This document shows positions 14,583-24,299 of a stretch of DNA of 32,171 bases, in pieces (the first letter of the stretch is position 1; every line of letters begins with the position of its first letter). The stretch comes from Rhodoferax sp. OV413 (lineage in GTDB: Bacteria; Pseudomonadota; Gammaproteobacteria; Pseudomonadales; Pseudohongiellaceae). Both the position numbers and the translations under genes were made by a program. The stretch spans positions 1 through 32,171 of the forward strand of contig CALQJO020000032.1 in the NCBI GenBank assembly GCA_943330915.2, given 5' to 3'. Below the pieces are notes generated by a model. It saw nothing but the letters and a program-made list of their open reading frames with translations, was not told where the DNA came from and searched no databases.

Positions 14583-17500
14583 TTAAAAACGGGCATCAAG
14601 CCTGACGACATAACTTCTGCCTAACAAATCACCGGGCAGACCGTACTGCGGTAGCAACTCATCGTTCAAGAGATTGTTAACAACCAATCGGGCAGTCAGG
14701 TTGTCGTTAATCTCATAGGACACGTTGTAGTTGAACCGATCGTACGCAGGCCTGAAAAACGCAGCATTCTGCTCAGGGATCGCGGTCGGATTGATGTCGA
14801 TGTTGACCTGAGATTTATGTGCGTAGAACCACTGCAACTGATTCGTAAATCTGCCCATTCTGTGTGACAAATCAACGCGTCCCTGAACTTTTTCGTAGCC
14901 TGGTTCGCCACGATTATTGTTGGTGTCCGCGCCAAACGTGCCGCTCGAGGAGGTCTGGAATTTATTGAGGAAATACATGTAAGCATCGACTCTCATCTGC
15001 CCCAGCGATGCGTCACCCAGTCCCAGCGGTGATAACAGATCCTGCGGACTGAACTGATAGCTGATTCTTGAATTGATGCCCTGCAGCCGGATCGAGCCCT
15101 GATTCGCATTGCTGAACTGCGCCGTGGCAATGGTGTAAGGTGATTGCACTGGGGCAGGTGCGCCCGCGATCGCCGGCGGCTTGATTGGATTGCCGGTGAT
15201 GATATTTGTTGTCGGGATGGTAAACGGCGCCGTCAAGCCTCCGGGGCCAGTGCCCGTGCCGAGGGTGATCGCTTCACATGCCGATACTCCACCAATCAGG
15301 CTTTTGGGGAAATCTGTCTGGTCAAAACACTGAGTACCAAGGAAGGTCAGGCCAATCTGACTGTCCAGTCTCACGCTCAGGTAGTCTGCCTGTATCTGCA
15401 GTCCTTCGATGAATGTTGGCTGAATCACAAATCCTGCCGTCCAGTTTGAGGCTACCTCGTTGGTCAGCGCTGGGTTACCACCAACACCCGCGGGTACGGA
15501 AGCGTTGGATGGGAACAGACCTGCAAACGTGCCGGCAGGAAGCCCCAGGGATTTCTCGAAAGCGTCGCAATTGGTAATACGGATTCCGCTGGCAGGTCCG
15601 CTATTACGGTTGCTGCCGGTACAAGGGAATGAACCGCCCAGGCTGGAGAACCCGGTTTGTGGAGCCCCTAATGTCTCAACAATCGATGGCGATCGTACAG
15701 AACGGGAGCGGTTGCCGCGGAAGCTGATCCATTCCAGTGGCGACCACAATCCACCCACGTTAAAGGTTGTCGCCGAGCCGGTGTCGGTTTGCACAAAGGG
15801 ATTTTTTATCCCGTTTGGAGTGCCTTCTCCCTCGCGATCCACCACGCGCACGGCCGTATCCAGGCGCAACTCACCCACATGTACGTCACCAACAAACGGC
15901 AACGCAAATCCGCCATTAAACACGGGGATACTGGCCTCAACACCGGCCTCGCGGAACACCGCGTAACCCAAGCCTGGTTGACTGATGGTTGTACGCGCCA
16001 AGCCTAGTTCAGCCACGCGGTTTGGCGTAAACGCCAGGTCTTCCCGACGCCACTGCATCTCTGTATTAAAGAGAATATCGCCTGCCGGCAAGGTGTATAA
16101 GTTACCGCCAAGCTGCACAGAGGCAAACTTCTGCTCGGCCTTGTTGTTTGAACTTGCCTGTGCTGTCACGTAATCGATTGCTGCGGCAGACGCTGCGCCA
16201 ACGCCAAACAAATTCAGCGGCACACAGCTGTCTATCTGCGCTTTAGAAGGAGTGATGCCGGTGGCGATATTCAAATTGGTCAGGAAAGGATTACGCACAT
16301 TGACCGCCTCTGGGGCAGACAGTGTTTGCTGACGACAAACCGGATTGCCGCGGGCATCAAGCACCACATCCGTTGCCAGAGCAAATTCCAGATCCAGGAT
16401 GTCATTGGACGCGTTGTTTTCACTTTCATTGCGGCCGTAGGCTAGCGTGGCTTCCCAGTAAAGATCTCTGTCAAGGAATTGGAAGTCCTGTTTCAGTGTA
16501 TGACCGGTGCTGAACGTTGTTGAATTGTTGCCTTCAAAATTAGTGACACCGGCAGCGCTGTTAGAGCCAGTTACATCCGCAAGGGATCGCTGCAAATAAA
16601 ATACCGGTTGCCCTGCCAGCGAACTAAACGGGTTGACTGGGTTCGCCGCAATAATGCTGTTGATCTGTGCTTTTGTTGCGCCGGTGACAAACGGATTCTG
16701 ATTGTAGTAAATCGGTATCCCGGCGTTACCTGATGTAAAGGAACCGGCCGGACTGTTTGATCCAAAATTGTCTGCACGCTGCTCGTTGTTAATCTCAGAG
16801 TACAAGAAGTCCGATTCATAAATGATGGAGTCTGTCAGCTCGTATGAGAAAAAGGCATTCAAGCCGTAACGATCCTGGCCTGCCTGAATTGTCTGCAGGT
16901 CACGTGAGTCAAAGCCTCCTGCATTGATCGCCACGGACTGCGAAGCAATATTCGGTGGCAAAATACTTCCCAGTGCCAAGGGCACAGGATTGCCTGCAGA
17001 ATCAAAGGTCAGCGGGATTGCCACGCGGGTTAACCCAGCAAACGCATCTGCAGATCCGGCTTGCACCGGCACAGTGGGGAATCCGGAGGTGAGGCCAAAG
17101 GTGCCCACAAACGCCATTGGATTCAGACCGCCCGCCAGGCCATTAGCCCAGGGGCTCTGACCTCGTTGTGCGGTAAACGCGTTACAGCCGGCGACGTTTA
17201 CTGTTTGAGCCGCGATACAAGCCCTGGGGAAGTAGAACGTTGCCGAATTGCCGGCATTGATCTGCCGCATGTCCAGCCGTCCCCCCAAGGGACTGGATAT
17301 ACCAATCATCTCATCCTGGAATACGGTGTTGGCTACACCATCGGTACCGCTGAGGCTGTAGGGGTTATTGATGGTGCTGATGTTGTTGGTCCAGGGTCTG
17401 CCGGAGCCATAGTAAACAGGCTCAGCTTCAAGATACTCCGCTCCCAGAACAACATGCGCGCGTCCATCCAGAGCCTCACTTCCCCAGGCCATGGACAGGC

Positions 17501-18137
17501 GGCGCTGATCACCGTCAGATTCTGCGGTTGTGCCCAGCTGAGTGATGACTTCCAACCCTTCAAAATCGCGGTCCAACTGAACGTTGACCACCCCTGCAAT
17601 CGCATCTGGCCCGTAAACCGCACCGGAACCGATCGTTTGAACTTCAGTGCGCTCTATCAGTGAAGGATTGATGATGCTCAGATCGACTTGTGCGCCGGTT
17701 GCGTTGCCCGGTACAAAAACGGTTCCCTGATTTGATGACACCATTCGTCGCCCATCAACCAGCGTGACGGTGCGTTGTGATCCCAGGTTAAGCAAATTCA
17801 CATAGGCATTGTTGTCACCAAATTGCGTGCTGTTGCCTTGATTGTTGACCCCAACACTGACGAATGGCAATTGCTCAAGACTTTCGATGGTATTTACAAA
17901 AGCTCGCGAATCCATCTGTTCTGCAGTCACCTCGGTGACAACAATATTTTCAATGGTCGTAGAGCGGCGGATTCTGGAGCCTAAGACGACAATTTCCTCA
18001 ACATCGGCGGATGCATCGGGGACCGGTTGGGCGTAAACGTAATTGGAGGCAGTCGCTCCCATCAGTAAAGCGCCCGACGTCACCGCGGCGATGGCAATAC
18101 GAAGATGGTTGGCTTTTCGACGAAATGGCTTACTCAT
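14583..18137 (-). CDS. TonB-dependent outer-membrane receptor (1184 aa)
   Basis: The protein begins MSKPFRRKANHLRIAIAAVT, a signal peptide with a long basic n-region, and should be cut near VYAQ. A TonB-box-like segment VEEIVVLGSRIRR follows. The plug domain shows SLEQLPFVSVGVNNQGNST, TVTLVDGRRMV and SGAVYGPDAIAGVVNVQLDR. The barrel is long, with large Asn/Gly/Ser-rich loops, and ends DLLGRSYVVRLDARF with the terminal Phe. At 1184 residues it is at the upper end of the family, and its plug resembles receptors for oligosaccharides or other large organic compounds more than siderophore receptors (inference). It lies 337 bp downstream of the PQQ dehydrogenase gene on the same strand and is probably part of the same pathway, perhaps with its own promoter. 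Confidence 0.93.
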   Translation of the reverse strand: MSKPFRRKANHLRIAIAAVTSGALLMGATASNYVYAQPVPDASADVEEIVVLGSRIRRSTTIENIVVTEVTAEQMDSRAFVNTIESLEQLPFVSVGVNNQGNSTQFGDNNAYVNLLNLGSQRTVTLVDGRRMVSSNQGTVFVPGNATGAQVDLSIINPSLIERTEVQTIGSGAVYGPDAIAGVVNVQLDRDFEGLEVITQLGTTAESDGDQRRLSMAWGSEALDGRAHVVLGAEYLEAEPVYYGSGRPWTNNISTINNPYSLSGTDGVANTVFQDEMIGISSPLGGRLDMRQINAGNSATFYFPRACIAAQTVNVAGCNAFTAQRGQSPWANGLAGGLNPMAFVGTFGLTSGFPTVPVQAGSADAFAGLTRVAIPLTFDSAGNPVPLALGSILPPNIASQSVAINAGGFDSRDLQTIQAGQDRYGLNAFFSYELTDSIIYESDFLYSEINNEQRADNFGSNSPAGSFTSGNAGIPIYYNQNPFVTGATKAQINSIIAANPVNPFSSLAGQPVFYLQRSLADVTGSNSAAGVTNFEGNNSTTFSTGHTLKQDFQFLDRDLYWEATLAYGRNESENNASNDILDLEFALATDVVLDARGNPVCRQQTLSAPEAVNVRNPFLTNLNIATGITPSKAQIDSCVPLNLFGVGAASAAAIDYVTAQASSNNKAEQKFASVQLGGNLYTLPAGDILFNTEMQWRREDLAFTPNRVAELGLARTTISQPGLGYAVFREAGVEASIPVFNGGFALPFVGDVHVGELRLDTAVRVVDREGEGTPNGIKNPFVQTDTGSATTFNVGGLWSPLEWISFRGNRSRSVRSPSIVETLGAPQTGFSSLGGSFPCTGSNRNSGPASGIRITNCDAFEKSLGLPAGTFAGLFPSNASVPAGVGGNPALTNEVASNWTAGFVIQPTFIEGLQIQADYLSVRLDSQIGLTFLGTQCFDQTDFPKSLIGGVSACEAITLGTGTGPGGLTAPFTIPTTNIITGNPIKPPAIAGAPAPVQSPYTIATAQFSNANQGSIRLQGINSRISYQFSPQDLLSPLGLGDASLGQMRVDAYMYFLNKFQTSSSGTFGADTNNNRGEPGYEKVQGRVDLSHRMGRFTNQLQWFYAHKSQVNIDINPTAIPEQNAAFFRPAYDRFNYNVSYEINDNLTARLVVNNLLNDELLPQYGLPGDLLGRSYVVRLDARF

Positions 18138-18474
18138 AGTGGCTAGTACCGAATCAAGGTTTAAGGATTAAGGCTCAATGGATAAGGACGCTAGCTAGCG
18201 ACGACAGGACAGAAAGCTAGGGGTAGATCTATATCGACAGGCTTCGACTTTCCGAAGTGTTCTGTGACAATAATTTGAATTGTAATCAAAAAATTGATAG
18301 AAAAAATGTAAAGAATTGTAGCAACCACCCGCTTCGATGAAGCGGATATGAACAACGCGGCGGGAGCAACTTAATCAAACCACAACTTGATGTTTTTTAA
18401 GGGGATATTGCAAGATATGGCTGGCTCGTGGCAGCGCCGGCACCATCGCCTGATGGTGCTGGCCAGCGAGCTCA
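18138..18474. other. Intergenic region between PQQ dehydrogenase and receptor genes
   Basis: No gene is visible in these 337 bp. After the dehydrogenase stop lies an extended hairpin (18424-18471) with core GCACCATC-GCCT-GATGGTGC and outer arms GCTCG/CGAGC, a likely 3'-end structure without a U-tract. CCGCTTC-GAT-GAAGCGG (18329-18345) is a second hairpin. A strongly AT-rich stretch (about 18265-18320) is the best place for the receptor promoter. CGCTAGCTAGCG (18189-18200) is a perfect 12-bp palindrome 52 bp before the receptor start, followed by three or four AAGG repeats at 7-8 bp spacing. Confidence 0.5.
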
Positions 18475-20226
18475 TCAGAGCGCGAACACCATGATCGCAG
18501 GGCCGGTGCTGGGCGTGCCCAGCGCGCTGATATCAGCGCCGAGAAAACCGGCAATGATGCCGTACAGACTGCCCACAAAGCGGCTTGGCTGACCGCGCAC
18601 GATGGCGACATATTGTTTGCCATCGACCGCATAGGTCATCGGGAACGACGAAGGGATATGTCCCAGCGACGTCTGCCAGAGCACGTCGCCGGTATCCGCA
18701 TCGACGGCTTTGAAGGACTGATCGAGGAATCCACTAAACACCAGGCTGCCCGCCGTTGCCAGTGCGGCAGTGACCGGTGGCGTTTTCTCGCGGTGGGCCC
18801 AGGCCAACTCCATGGTGTCCAGGTTAATGGCCTGCAGGCGACCAAAGTTACCATCGCTGTCCGGACGCGGTTGCGCGGTAGTGGTGACACCTGAGCTTAA
18901 CAGCGTGCCCTCGCCGGTCGGCCCGCCCATCATGCAGACTTCTGACAGGGGCAGGTAAACCATTTTTCGGCTGTGATCATACGAGCCAGCCTGCCAGTTT
19001 CTGCCCCCCAGTACATACGGGCACAGTAAATGTCCTAACTCGGCATTGGGTATCGCGCTAGGGTACAAAGTCTTGCCGCCCGTCAGCGGATCAATATGGG
19101 AAATCATGTTCTGGATGCCGGTGTCCAGCGACGTCAGGTATTGACCGGTTGCCGCATCGAGCATGTCATACAGCGCCATCTTGCCGGCGGTAAACACCAC
19201 TCTGCGCTGCTCACCATTGATCTGCAGATTGGCCAGCTGCCGTTCATAAACCCAATCCAGATCCCACTGATCGTTGGGCATATGCTGGAAGTACCAGGCC
19301 AGTTCACCGGTGCGTGGCCGCAGTGCCAGGGTGGCGTTGGTATACAGCGCGGCGTTGGACACACCGTCAATGCCCAGATCAGGCAACAGTGGCCCGGTAT
19401 CGTAGGTCGGCGCGGTGCCAAAAAACACCAGATCCAGCTCAGGGTCGTAGCTGCCGGGTATCCACACCGATCCACCGCTGCGCTCATTCAGCGGAAGGTT
19501 GTTCCAGGTATTTCCACCCGGCGCATCGGGGCGGGCGACTGTGTGGAAGCGCCACTGTTCTGCGCCGGTCTCAAGATCCAGACCAACAATAAAGCCGCCC
19601 TCGGGCACAATGGTGGCGCCGACGCCCTGCACCACCATGCCATTGGCCACCATGGGCGCGCCGCGAAGGGAATAGTAGCCTCTGTTTAATTCCGTTGACG
19701 GCACACTGATCGCCTGCTCCCACTCGACTTCGCCGGTGTGTACGTTCAGTGCCACCACATCCAGATCGTTATGCGGCACGATGACCTTGTCAGCGTAGAG
19801 GGCTATGCCGATGCGGCGACCATCCAGATTTTCAGATTCGTGCTGGTAGCGCCACAACTCTTCTCCATTGCGGGCGTCCAGTGCCAGCAGCACATTGTTG
19901 TTGTCGGCGATGAACATCACGCCGCTGTGTACCAGCGGTGTAGTCATATTGCCGCCTTCACCCAGCGGCGCACTCCAGGCGAGTTTCAGGTCAGCAACAT
20001 TATCGCGATTGATCTGCCCCAGTGCGCTATGACCACTGAGATCGTAGGTTCCCCGCCACATCAGCCAGTCGCTGGCCGGTGGTTCCAGCAGCAACTGATC
20101 CGTCACCGGTGCGTAATCCTGCAACGGCGACAGATCTGACTGCGCCATGGCTGTTGGCTGTAAGGCTGTTTGCTGAAGCAAAAGCGCCAGACCGGTCAGG
20201 GTCAGCATTCGAAATGATGTGCGCAT
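18475..20226 (-). CDS. PQQ-dependent (quinoprotein) dehydrogenase
   Basis: The chosen ATG gives a 583-aa protein with a Sec signal (MRTSFRMLTLTGLALLLQQT, cut after AMAQ); a frame start at 20298 adds 24 residues that run into the upstream gene. Propeller signatures are plentiful: WRGTYDLSGHSALGQINRDN, LLALDARNGEELWRYQHE, LDLETGAEQWRFHT, MPNDQWDLDWVYERQL, GGRNWQAGSYDHSRKMVYLP and AVDADTGDVLWQTSLG. These mark an eight-bladed quinoprotein that oxidises an alcohol, polyol or sugar in the periplasm. The adjacent Cys-Cys pair of methanol-dehydrogenase-type enzymes and a C-terminal heme domain are not seen, so electrons must go elsewhere; the cytochrome-domain protein two genes upstream is the natural acceptor. 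The substrate is unknown. Confidence 0.88.
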   Translation of the reverse strand: MRTSFRMLTLTGLALLLQQTALQPTAMAQSDLSPLQDYAPVTDQLLLEPPASDWLMWRGTYDLSGHSALGQINRDNVADLKLAWSAPLGEGGNMTTPLVHSGVMFIADNNNVLLALDARNGEELWRYQHESENLDGRRIGIALYADKVIVPHNDLDVVALNVHTGEVEWEQAISVPSTELNRGYYSLRGAPMVANGMVVQGVGATIVPEGGFIVGLDLETGAEQWRFHTVARPDAPGGNTWNNLPLNERSGGSVWIPGSYDPELDLVFFGTAPTYDTGPLLPDLGIDGVSNAALYTNATLALRPRTGELAWYFQHMPNDQWDLDWVYERQLANLQINGEQRRVVFTAGKMALYDMLDAATGQYLTSLDTGIQNMISHIDPLTGGKTLYPSAIPNAELGHLLCPYVLGGRNWQAGSYDHSRKMVYLPLSEVCMMGGPTGEGTLLSSGVTTTAQPRPDSDGNFGRLQAINLDTMELAWAHREKTPPVTAALATAGSLVFSGFLDQSFKAVDADTGDVLWQTSLGHIPSSFPMTYAVDGKQYVAIVRGQPSRFVGSLYGIIAGFLGADISALGTPSTGPAIMVFAL

Positions 20227-20245
20227 GAGGGGAATCCTTGTCTTG

Positions 20246-21160
20246 TTAGCGAAGCGGAGAGAGCCGGGCCACAGAGATCCGTAGGCTCCAGAAATCATCG
20301 TGTTGCCTGTTAGCCATTCTGGGGCGGATGACGCTCAGCGGCGTGTAGGAAAACGCGACGCTGGATTGCCAATCCGGCGTGATCGCGACCCGAGTACCAA
20401 CCGTCATGGTGTCAACCGAGCCGCTGGATTGCAGCTCCCAGAGATGCAGGGAATCAAACAGCGGGGCTTCGACCTCTACAAAGGGTCGCAAGTGTGTTGT
20501 GGCATAGGCAACAAAGGGCTGCACACGTCCATCAAACAGGGATCGGGACAGCATGACCTCCGCGCCTTGTTGATGCATGCGTAAGCGGTCAACCGAGCGC
20601 CCGCTGCACCCATAAGGATTAGACGCACTGCCGGGCGCAGAGGAGGCGATGTCGCGGCTGCAAGTGACATCGGCAGAGGCGTGGCCGCGCACGGCATGTA
20701 TCCTTCCTCCCAAACGCCATGCGCCGACGCTGATCAGTTCTCGCTCTAACGCCAGGCCAAACAGTGATTCCGGTTTGGCGCCGTCTATCTCCAGAGGGGG
20801 TGTCCAGGACAACTCTGCGGTCACCGCGGCGGGCAACGCCACGCTCAGGCGTGCCCGGCCAAACACGGGTGATTTATTCATATCTTCGGGCTTGAATCCG
20901 CCGAAGCCGACACGTTGTTTTTCCTGACTCAGATGCGGGATGGATGCCAGCTCGGCCTCCAATTTCCAGGTGAACACACCACGATGTTCCGCTGGACCGC
21001 TGCCAAGGTTCAGCGCAGTGGCCAGGGTGGTCGCCATCGCCCAGCCTTCGGGGCTGTCCAAGGCTTTGAAGTCATAACCGCTCTCAGGCGCTTGAGCGAC
21101 CAAGACGGGGCTGATGACGGCACTCATCAGTACAACCGATAACGCTGTTAGTCGCTTCAC
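20246..21160 (-). CDS. Outer-membrane beta-barrel protein of unknown function
   Basis: A GTG start with AAGGGG six bases upstream begins MKRLTALSVVLMSAVISPVL, a Sec signal cut after VLVAQ. The mature 280 residues are rich in alternating strands (FGRARLSVALPAAVTAELSW, VQPFVAYATTHLRP, SVAFSYTPLSVIRP) with aromatic girdles, and they end SLRISVARLSPLR. The pattern fits a barrel of about 12-14 strands. I do not recognise a named family. It lies 19 bp before the PQQ dehydrogenase gene and 56 bp after the cytochrome gene, so it belongs to the operon and may be a diffusion pore or a surface partner for the substrate. Confidence 0.75.
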   Translation of the reverse strand: MKRLTALSVVLMSAVISPVLVAQAPESGYDFKALDSPEGWAMATTLATALNLGSGPAEHRGVFTWKLEAELASIPHLSQEKQRVGFGGFKPEDMNKSPVFGRARLSVALPAAVTAELSWTPPLEIDGAKPESLFGLALERELISVGAWRLGGRIHAVRGHASADVTCSRDIASSAPGSASNPYGCSGRSVDRLRMHQQGAEVMLSRSLFDGRVQPFVAYATTHLRPFVEVEAPLFDSLHLWELQSSGSVDTMTVGTRVAITPDWQSSVAFSYTPLSVIRPRMANRQHDDFWSLRISVARLSPLR

Positions 21161-21216
21161 GTGATGCCCCTTAAAAAAACTGTTAGCAGAACCGCCCGCT
21201 TATATGCGGCTGCTGG

Positions 21217-22314
21217 TTAGAGTCCGTAAATAATGTAATTGGCGGTGTTGGTTGCACAGCTTGAGGTGGCCGAGTCAGCACAGGACTTGGGGTTGCCTGT
21301 GGGCATGCGCAGATCAATGTAGGATCGCAGCGCCTCGAATTGGCTCGGCAATCTGCCTTTCACATCCGGCGCGTATCCACCCACACCGGTGATGCCATGG
21401 CATGACGCGCACTGATTGTTGTATTGCGTTTTACCCGTGGCAACGCTCAGGGCTAACGCGCCGGCAGCGTCCACAGGAACCGGTGGCAGTGGCGCAAGCG
21501 CAGGCTCGTTGCGCACGGACAATACGGACAAGTTGCCGAACAAAAACGTGACGTCATTGAGCAAGGTTAGCCGCACTTCATACAATTCTTTGCCAACTCT
21601 GACGCTGGGAATAAACAGAAACGAGCCATCCAGGCGCGTGGGGGTTTCGCCTGCCACAATGCCTGTCTCGTAGAAATAGGCATCAATCAAGGTAAATTCC
21701 ATCGGCTCATTTTTGGTGAGCTGCAGCGATGCATTCGCGATGCCCAGACCCGGCGCATTGACAACCGGCAGGTTAACAACACCCGTTGCATCGTTAAACG
21801 TTGATATTGCAGGCACTGCCACCGACCTTGTCTGACCCACCCAGTTCACCGGCGCAGCAGTAACGGCTTTACCGGCTCGATCCAGCGCCTGCACGCCGTT
21901 GCGGGGTAATTGTGACTTGCGGTAGCTCAGAGTATCGATTCCCTCAAGCCGGATTTCGCCGCCTTCGCGGTGAATGAAGCTGGCGGGTATGACGTAATCA
22001 ACGTGTAGCTGGGTAACGGACGAGAACGCACTGGTGGCGACTAACAAAGACTTATTCGCAGTCTGCGTAGTTGTCAGATGAGCGGGGAAGGTAAACGTTT
22101 GCAGCGCGACGCCATTGGCATCAAACGAGCGGAGTTGACGCCCGGCGAGGCGATCCTGATTATTCGATGCGGTGGTCAGCTTGATGTACTGCAGCGACCC
22201 GTCACTGCTGGAAAACACTTCAGCAATTCGCCAGGCATCCACGGCATGCACCGATTGCGCGCCGGCAAGACCGATGATGATCGCGGCGCAAAATTTGAGT
22301 GTTCGAAGTGCCAT
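21217..22314 (-). CDS. Exported c-type cytochrome with a long N-terminal beta domain
   Basis: The ATG chosen gives MALRTLKFCAAIIIGLAGAQ, a Sec signal cut near VHA; an upstream in-frame ATG at 22344 adds ten charged residues. Residues 25-275 form a beta-rich region (WRIAEVFSSSDGSLQYIKLT), which recalls secreted adhesion or lamin-tail-like domains. The last 80 residues are a class I cytochrome c domain with a single CASCHG heme site and MPTGN as the probable axial Met. Two further cysteines near the end (CADSATSSC) may form a disulfide. It is the first gene of the leftward operon and the probable electron acceptor of the PQQ dehydrogenase or of the GMC enzyme encoded divergently. The fusion of an all-beta domain to a cytochrome is uncommon. 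Confidence 0.85.
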   Translation of the reverse strand: MALRTLKFCAAIIIGLAGAQSVHAVDAWRIAEVFSSSDGSLQYIKLTTASNNQDRLAGRQLRSFDANGVALQTFTFPAHLTTTQTANKSLLVATSAFSSVTQLHVDYVIPASFIHREGGEIRLEGIDTLSYRKSQLPRNGVQALDRAGKAVTAAPVNWVGQTRSVAVPAISTFNDATGVVNLPVVNAPGLGIANASLQLTKNEPMEFTLIDAYFYETGIVAGETPTRLDGSFLFIPSVRVGKELYEVRLTLLNDVTFLFGNLSVLSVRNEPALAPLPPVPVDAAGALALSVATGKTQYNNQCASCHGITGVGGYAPDVKGRLPSQFEALRSYIDLRMPTGNPKSCADSATSSCATNTANYIIYGL

Positions 22315-22406
22315 CGTCTTTCGCCTCTGTTGATTTTTTGCCAAATATACTACGACTTACGGCTAATCACAGCTAATAACAAGCTGGCCGTCACAGTTAG
22401 ACGAAG

Positions 22407-22458
22407 AGCACTTGGCCAAGTGCTGTGGCTGGAATTTATGCCAGATGCACTGTATAAA
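22407..22458. promoter_or_regulatory. Perfect 18-bp palindrome and -10 box between the two oxidation operons
   Basis: AGCACTTGGCCAAGTGCT at 22407-22424 is fully self-complementary. It lies in the 197-bp region between the divergent cytochrome and GMC genes, where a dimeric regulator could control both. TATAAA at 22453-22458 is a likely -10 box for the rightward operon; no good -35 stands before it. The palindrome would then be centred near -49, suggesting an activator or a blocking repressor. Confidence 0.6.
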
Positions 22459-22511
22459 AGCTGAGTCAAAGACTAAGCCACCGCGAACAATAAAAAGTAC
22501 AGGGAGCCTGC

Positions 22512-24299
22512 ATGTTGACCATCAAAGCCGAAGAGGCCACCAAAGATTACGATGTCATTATTGTGGGTTCAGGCGCTGGAGGTGGGCAGATGGCCTTCAC
22601 TCTCACGCTGGCGGGCATCAAGTGTCTGATGCTGGAAGCGGGTCGAGCCTATGATCCTGTCACAGAAACACCGATGTTTCAGCGCCGCGATCAAGCGCCT
22701 CTGCTCGGGAACGCCACGCCCGACAAAGAATTTGGCTTTCATGATGCCACGGTTGACGGCGGTTGGCAGATGGAGGCTGAGCCCTACACCCAGGCGAGCG
22801 ACAAACCGGAAGAGCAGTTCTGGTGGTGGCGTGCTCGAATGCTCGGTGGTCGCACCAACCACTGGGGACGCATCTCGCTGCGCAACGGACCCTATGATTT
22901 CAAACCCAAATCACGCGACGGATTTGGCCTGGATTGGCCCGTTGATTACCATGAAATAGAACCGTATTACACCAAAGTTGAGCAGCTTATTGGCGTCTAT
23001 GGCTCTAATCATGGTCTGGAAAATACCCCAGACTCACCTGCCGGTGTGCTGCAGCCGCCGCCAAAAGGGCGCGCGGGTGAATTGCTTGCGCAGAAACATG
23101 GCAAGACGCTGGGTATCCCGATCATTCCGATACACCGTGCGGTGTTAACACAAAAGCTCGATGCCGACAGGCTTCCTGCCGTACTTTTCCCCGGCGACAG
23201 CTGGGCGCAGAAGATTGTGGGCGATGCGATGCGCGCCCGGTCTGCCTGCTTCTGGGCAACGCCTTGTGGACGTGGTTGTTCCACCGGAGCGAACTACCAG
23301 AGCACAACCGTGCACCTGCCGCCGGCGCTGGCTACCGGCAATCTTGATATTGTTGCCAATGCGCACGTGCGGGAAGTATTGATCGGGCCGGACGGCAAAG
23401 CGACCGGCGTCTCTTTTATCGACAAAACCACCGGAAAGGATTGGCAGGTAAACGCCAAGGCCGTGGTGCTGGCTGCCAGCAGCGGTGAAACGGTACGCAT
23501 CATGCTCAACTCCAAAAGCACTCTGTTTCCTGATGGAATTGCCAATAGTTCCGGCCTGGTCGGCAAGTACATCATGGATACGGTGGGCACCAGCCTGCAA
23601 GGGCAGATCCCGGCCTTGGAGAATTTGCCGCCATACAATGAAGATGGGGCAGGCGGTTCACATTTTTATGCGCCCTGGTGGCTTTACCAGGACGCGGCAA
23701 AACTGGGTTTCCCGCGTGGGTACCACATTGAGATGGGGGCTACGCGCGGCATGCCCGGTGGCGGCAATCCTCTGCCCGATGATTTGGGGGCCGGAGCCTA
23801 CGGATCAAGATACAAACTGGAAGCGCGCCGCTATTACGGGTCCTTTATGGGTTTTGCCTGCCGCGGCGAGATGATTCCCAATGATGATTGTTTTGCCGAG
23901 CTCGACCCTTCCGTGACGGACAAATGGGGAATACCCGTTATGAGATGGCACTGGAAATGGGCCGAACATGAACAGCGCATGTGTGACCACGCTGAACAGA
24001 CTTTCAGGGAACTGATCGAAACCATGGGTGGCACTGTTCGCGGCGTCACCACCGCGCGCAACCGTATCGAACCGGGCGGCAAAATAATCCATGAGGTGGG
24101 CGGTGCAATCATGGGCAGCGACAGGAACACCTCGGTGTGCAATGGCTACAATCAGACTTGGGACGTGAAAAATCTGTTCCTGGTGGATGGAACACCATTT
24201 CCATCCAACGCAGACAAGAATCCGACACTCACCATCATGGCCATGGCGTGGCGCGCGGGTGACTATCTGGTCGATCAATCGAAAAAGGGGCTACTCTAA
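22512..24299 (+). CDS. GMC-family FAD oxidoreductase (gluconate-2-dehydrogenase-like large subunit)
   Basis: AGGGAG seven bases before the ATG gives a 595-aa protein. The dinucleotide fold is VIIVGSGAGGGQMAFTL (residues 16-32), then LEAGR, the flavin-site segment RMLGGRTNHWGRISLR and a C-terminal HEVGGAIMGSDRNTSVCNGY ... NLFLVDGTPFP ... NPTLTIMAMAWRAGDYL. This is the gluconate/fructose/2-keto-gluconate dehydrogenase branch of the GMC family, which oxidises sugars, sugar acids or alcohols. It has no signal peptide of its own. The stop codon overlaps the start of the next gene (TAATG), whose product carries a Tat signal, so the folded FAD enzyme is probably exported as a complex. The cytochrome subunit usual in this group is not adjacent, but a cytochrome c protein is encoded divergently. 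Confidence 0.92.
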   Translation: MLTIKAEEATKDYDVIIVGSGAGGGQMAFTLTLAGIKCLMLEAGRAYDPVTETPMFQRRDQAPLLGNATPDKEFGFHDATVDGGWQMEAEPYTQASDKPEEQFWWWRARMLGGRTNHWGRISLRNGPYDFKPKSRDGFGLDWPVDYHEIEPYYTKVEQLIGVYGSNHGLENTPDSPAGVLQPPPKGRAGELLAQKHGKTLGIPIIPIHRAVLTQKLDADRLPAVLFPGDSWAQKIVGDAMRARSACFWATPCGRGCSTGANYQSTTVHLPPALATGNLDIVANAHVREVLIGPDGKATGVSFIDKTTGKDWQVNAKAVVLAASSGETVRIMLNSKSTLFPDGIANSSGLVGKYIMDTVGTSLQGQIPALENLPPYNEDGAGGSHFYAPWWLYQDAAKLGFPRGYHIEMGATRGMPGGGNPLPDDLGAGAYGSRYKLEARRYYGSFMGFACRGEMIPNDDCFAELDPSVTDKWGIPVMRWHWKWAEHEQRMCDHAEQTFRELIETMGGTVRGVTTARNRIEPGGKIIHEVGGAIMGSDRNTSVCNGYNQTWDVKNLFLVDGTPFPSNADKNPTLTIMAMAWRAGDYLVDQSKKGLL

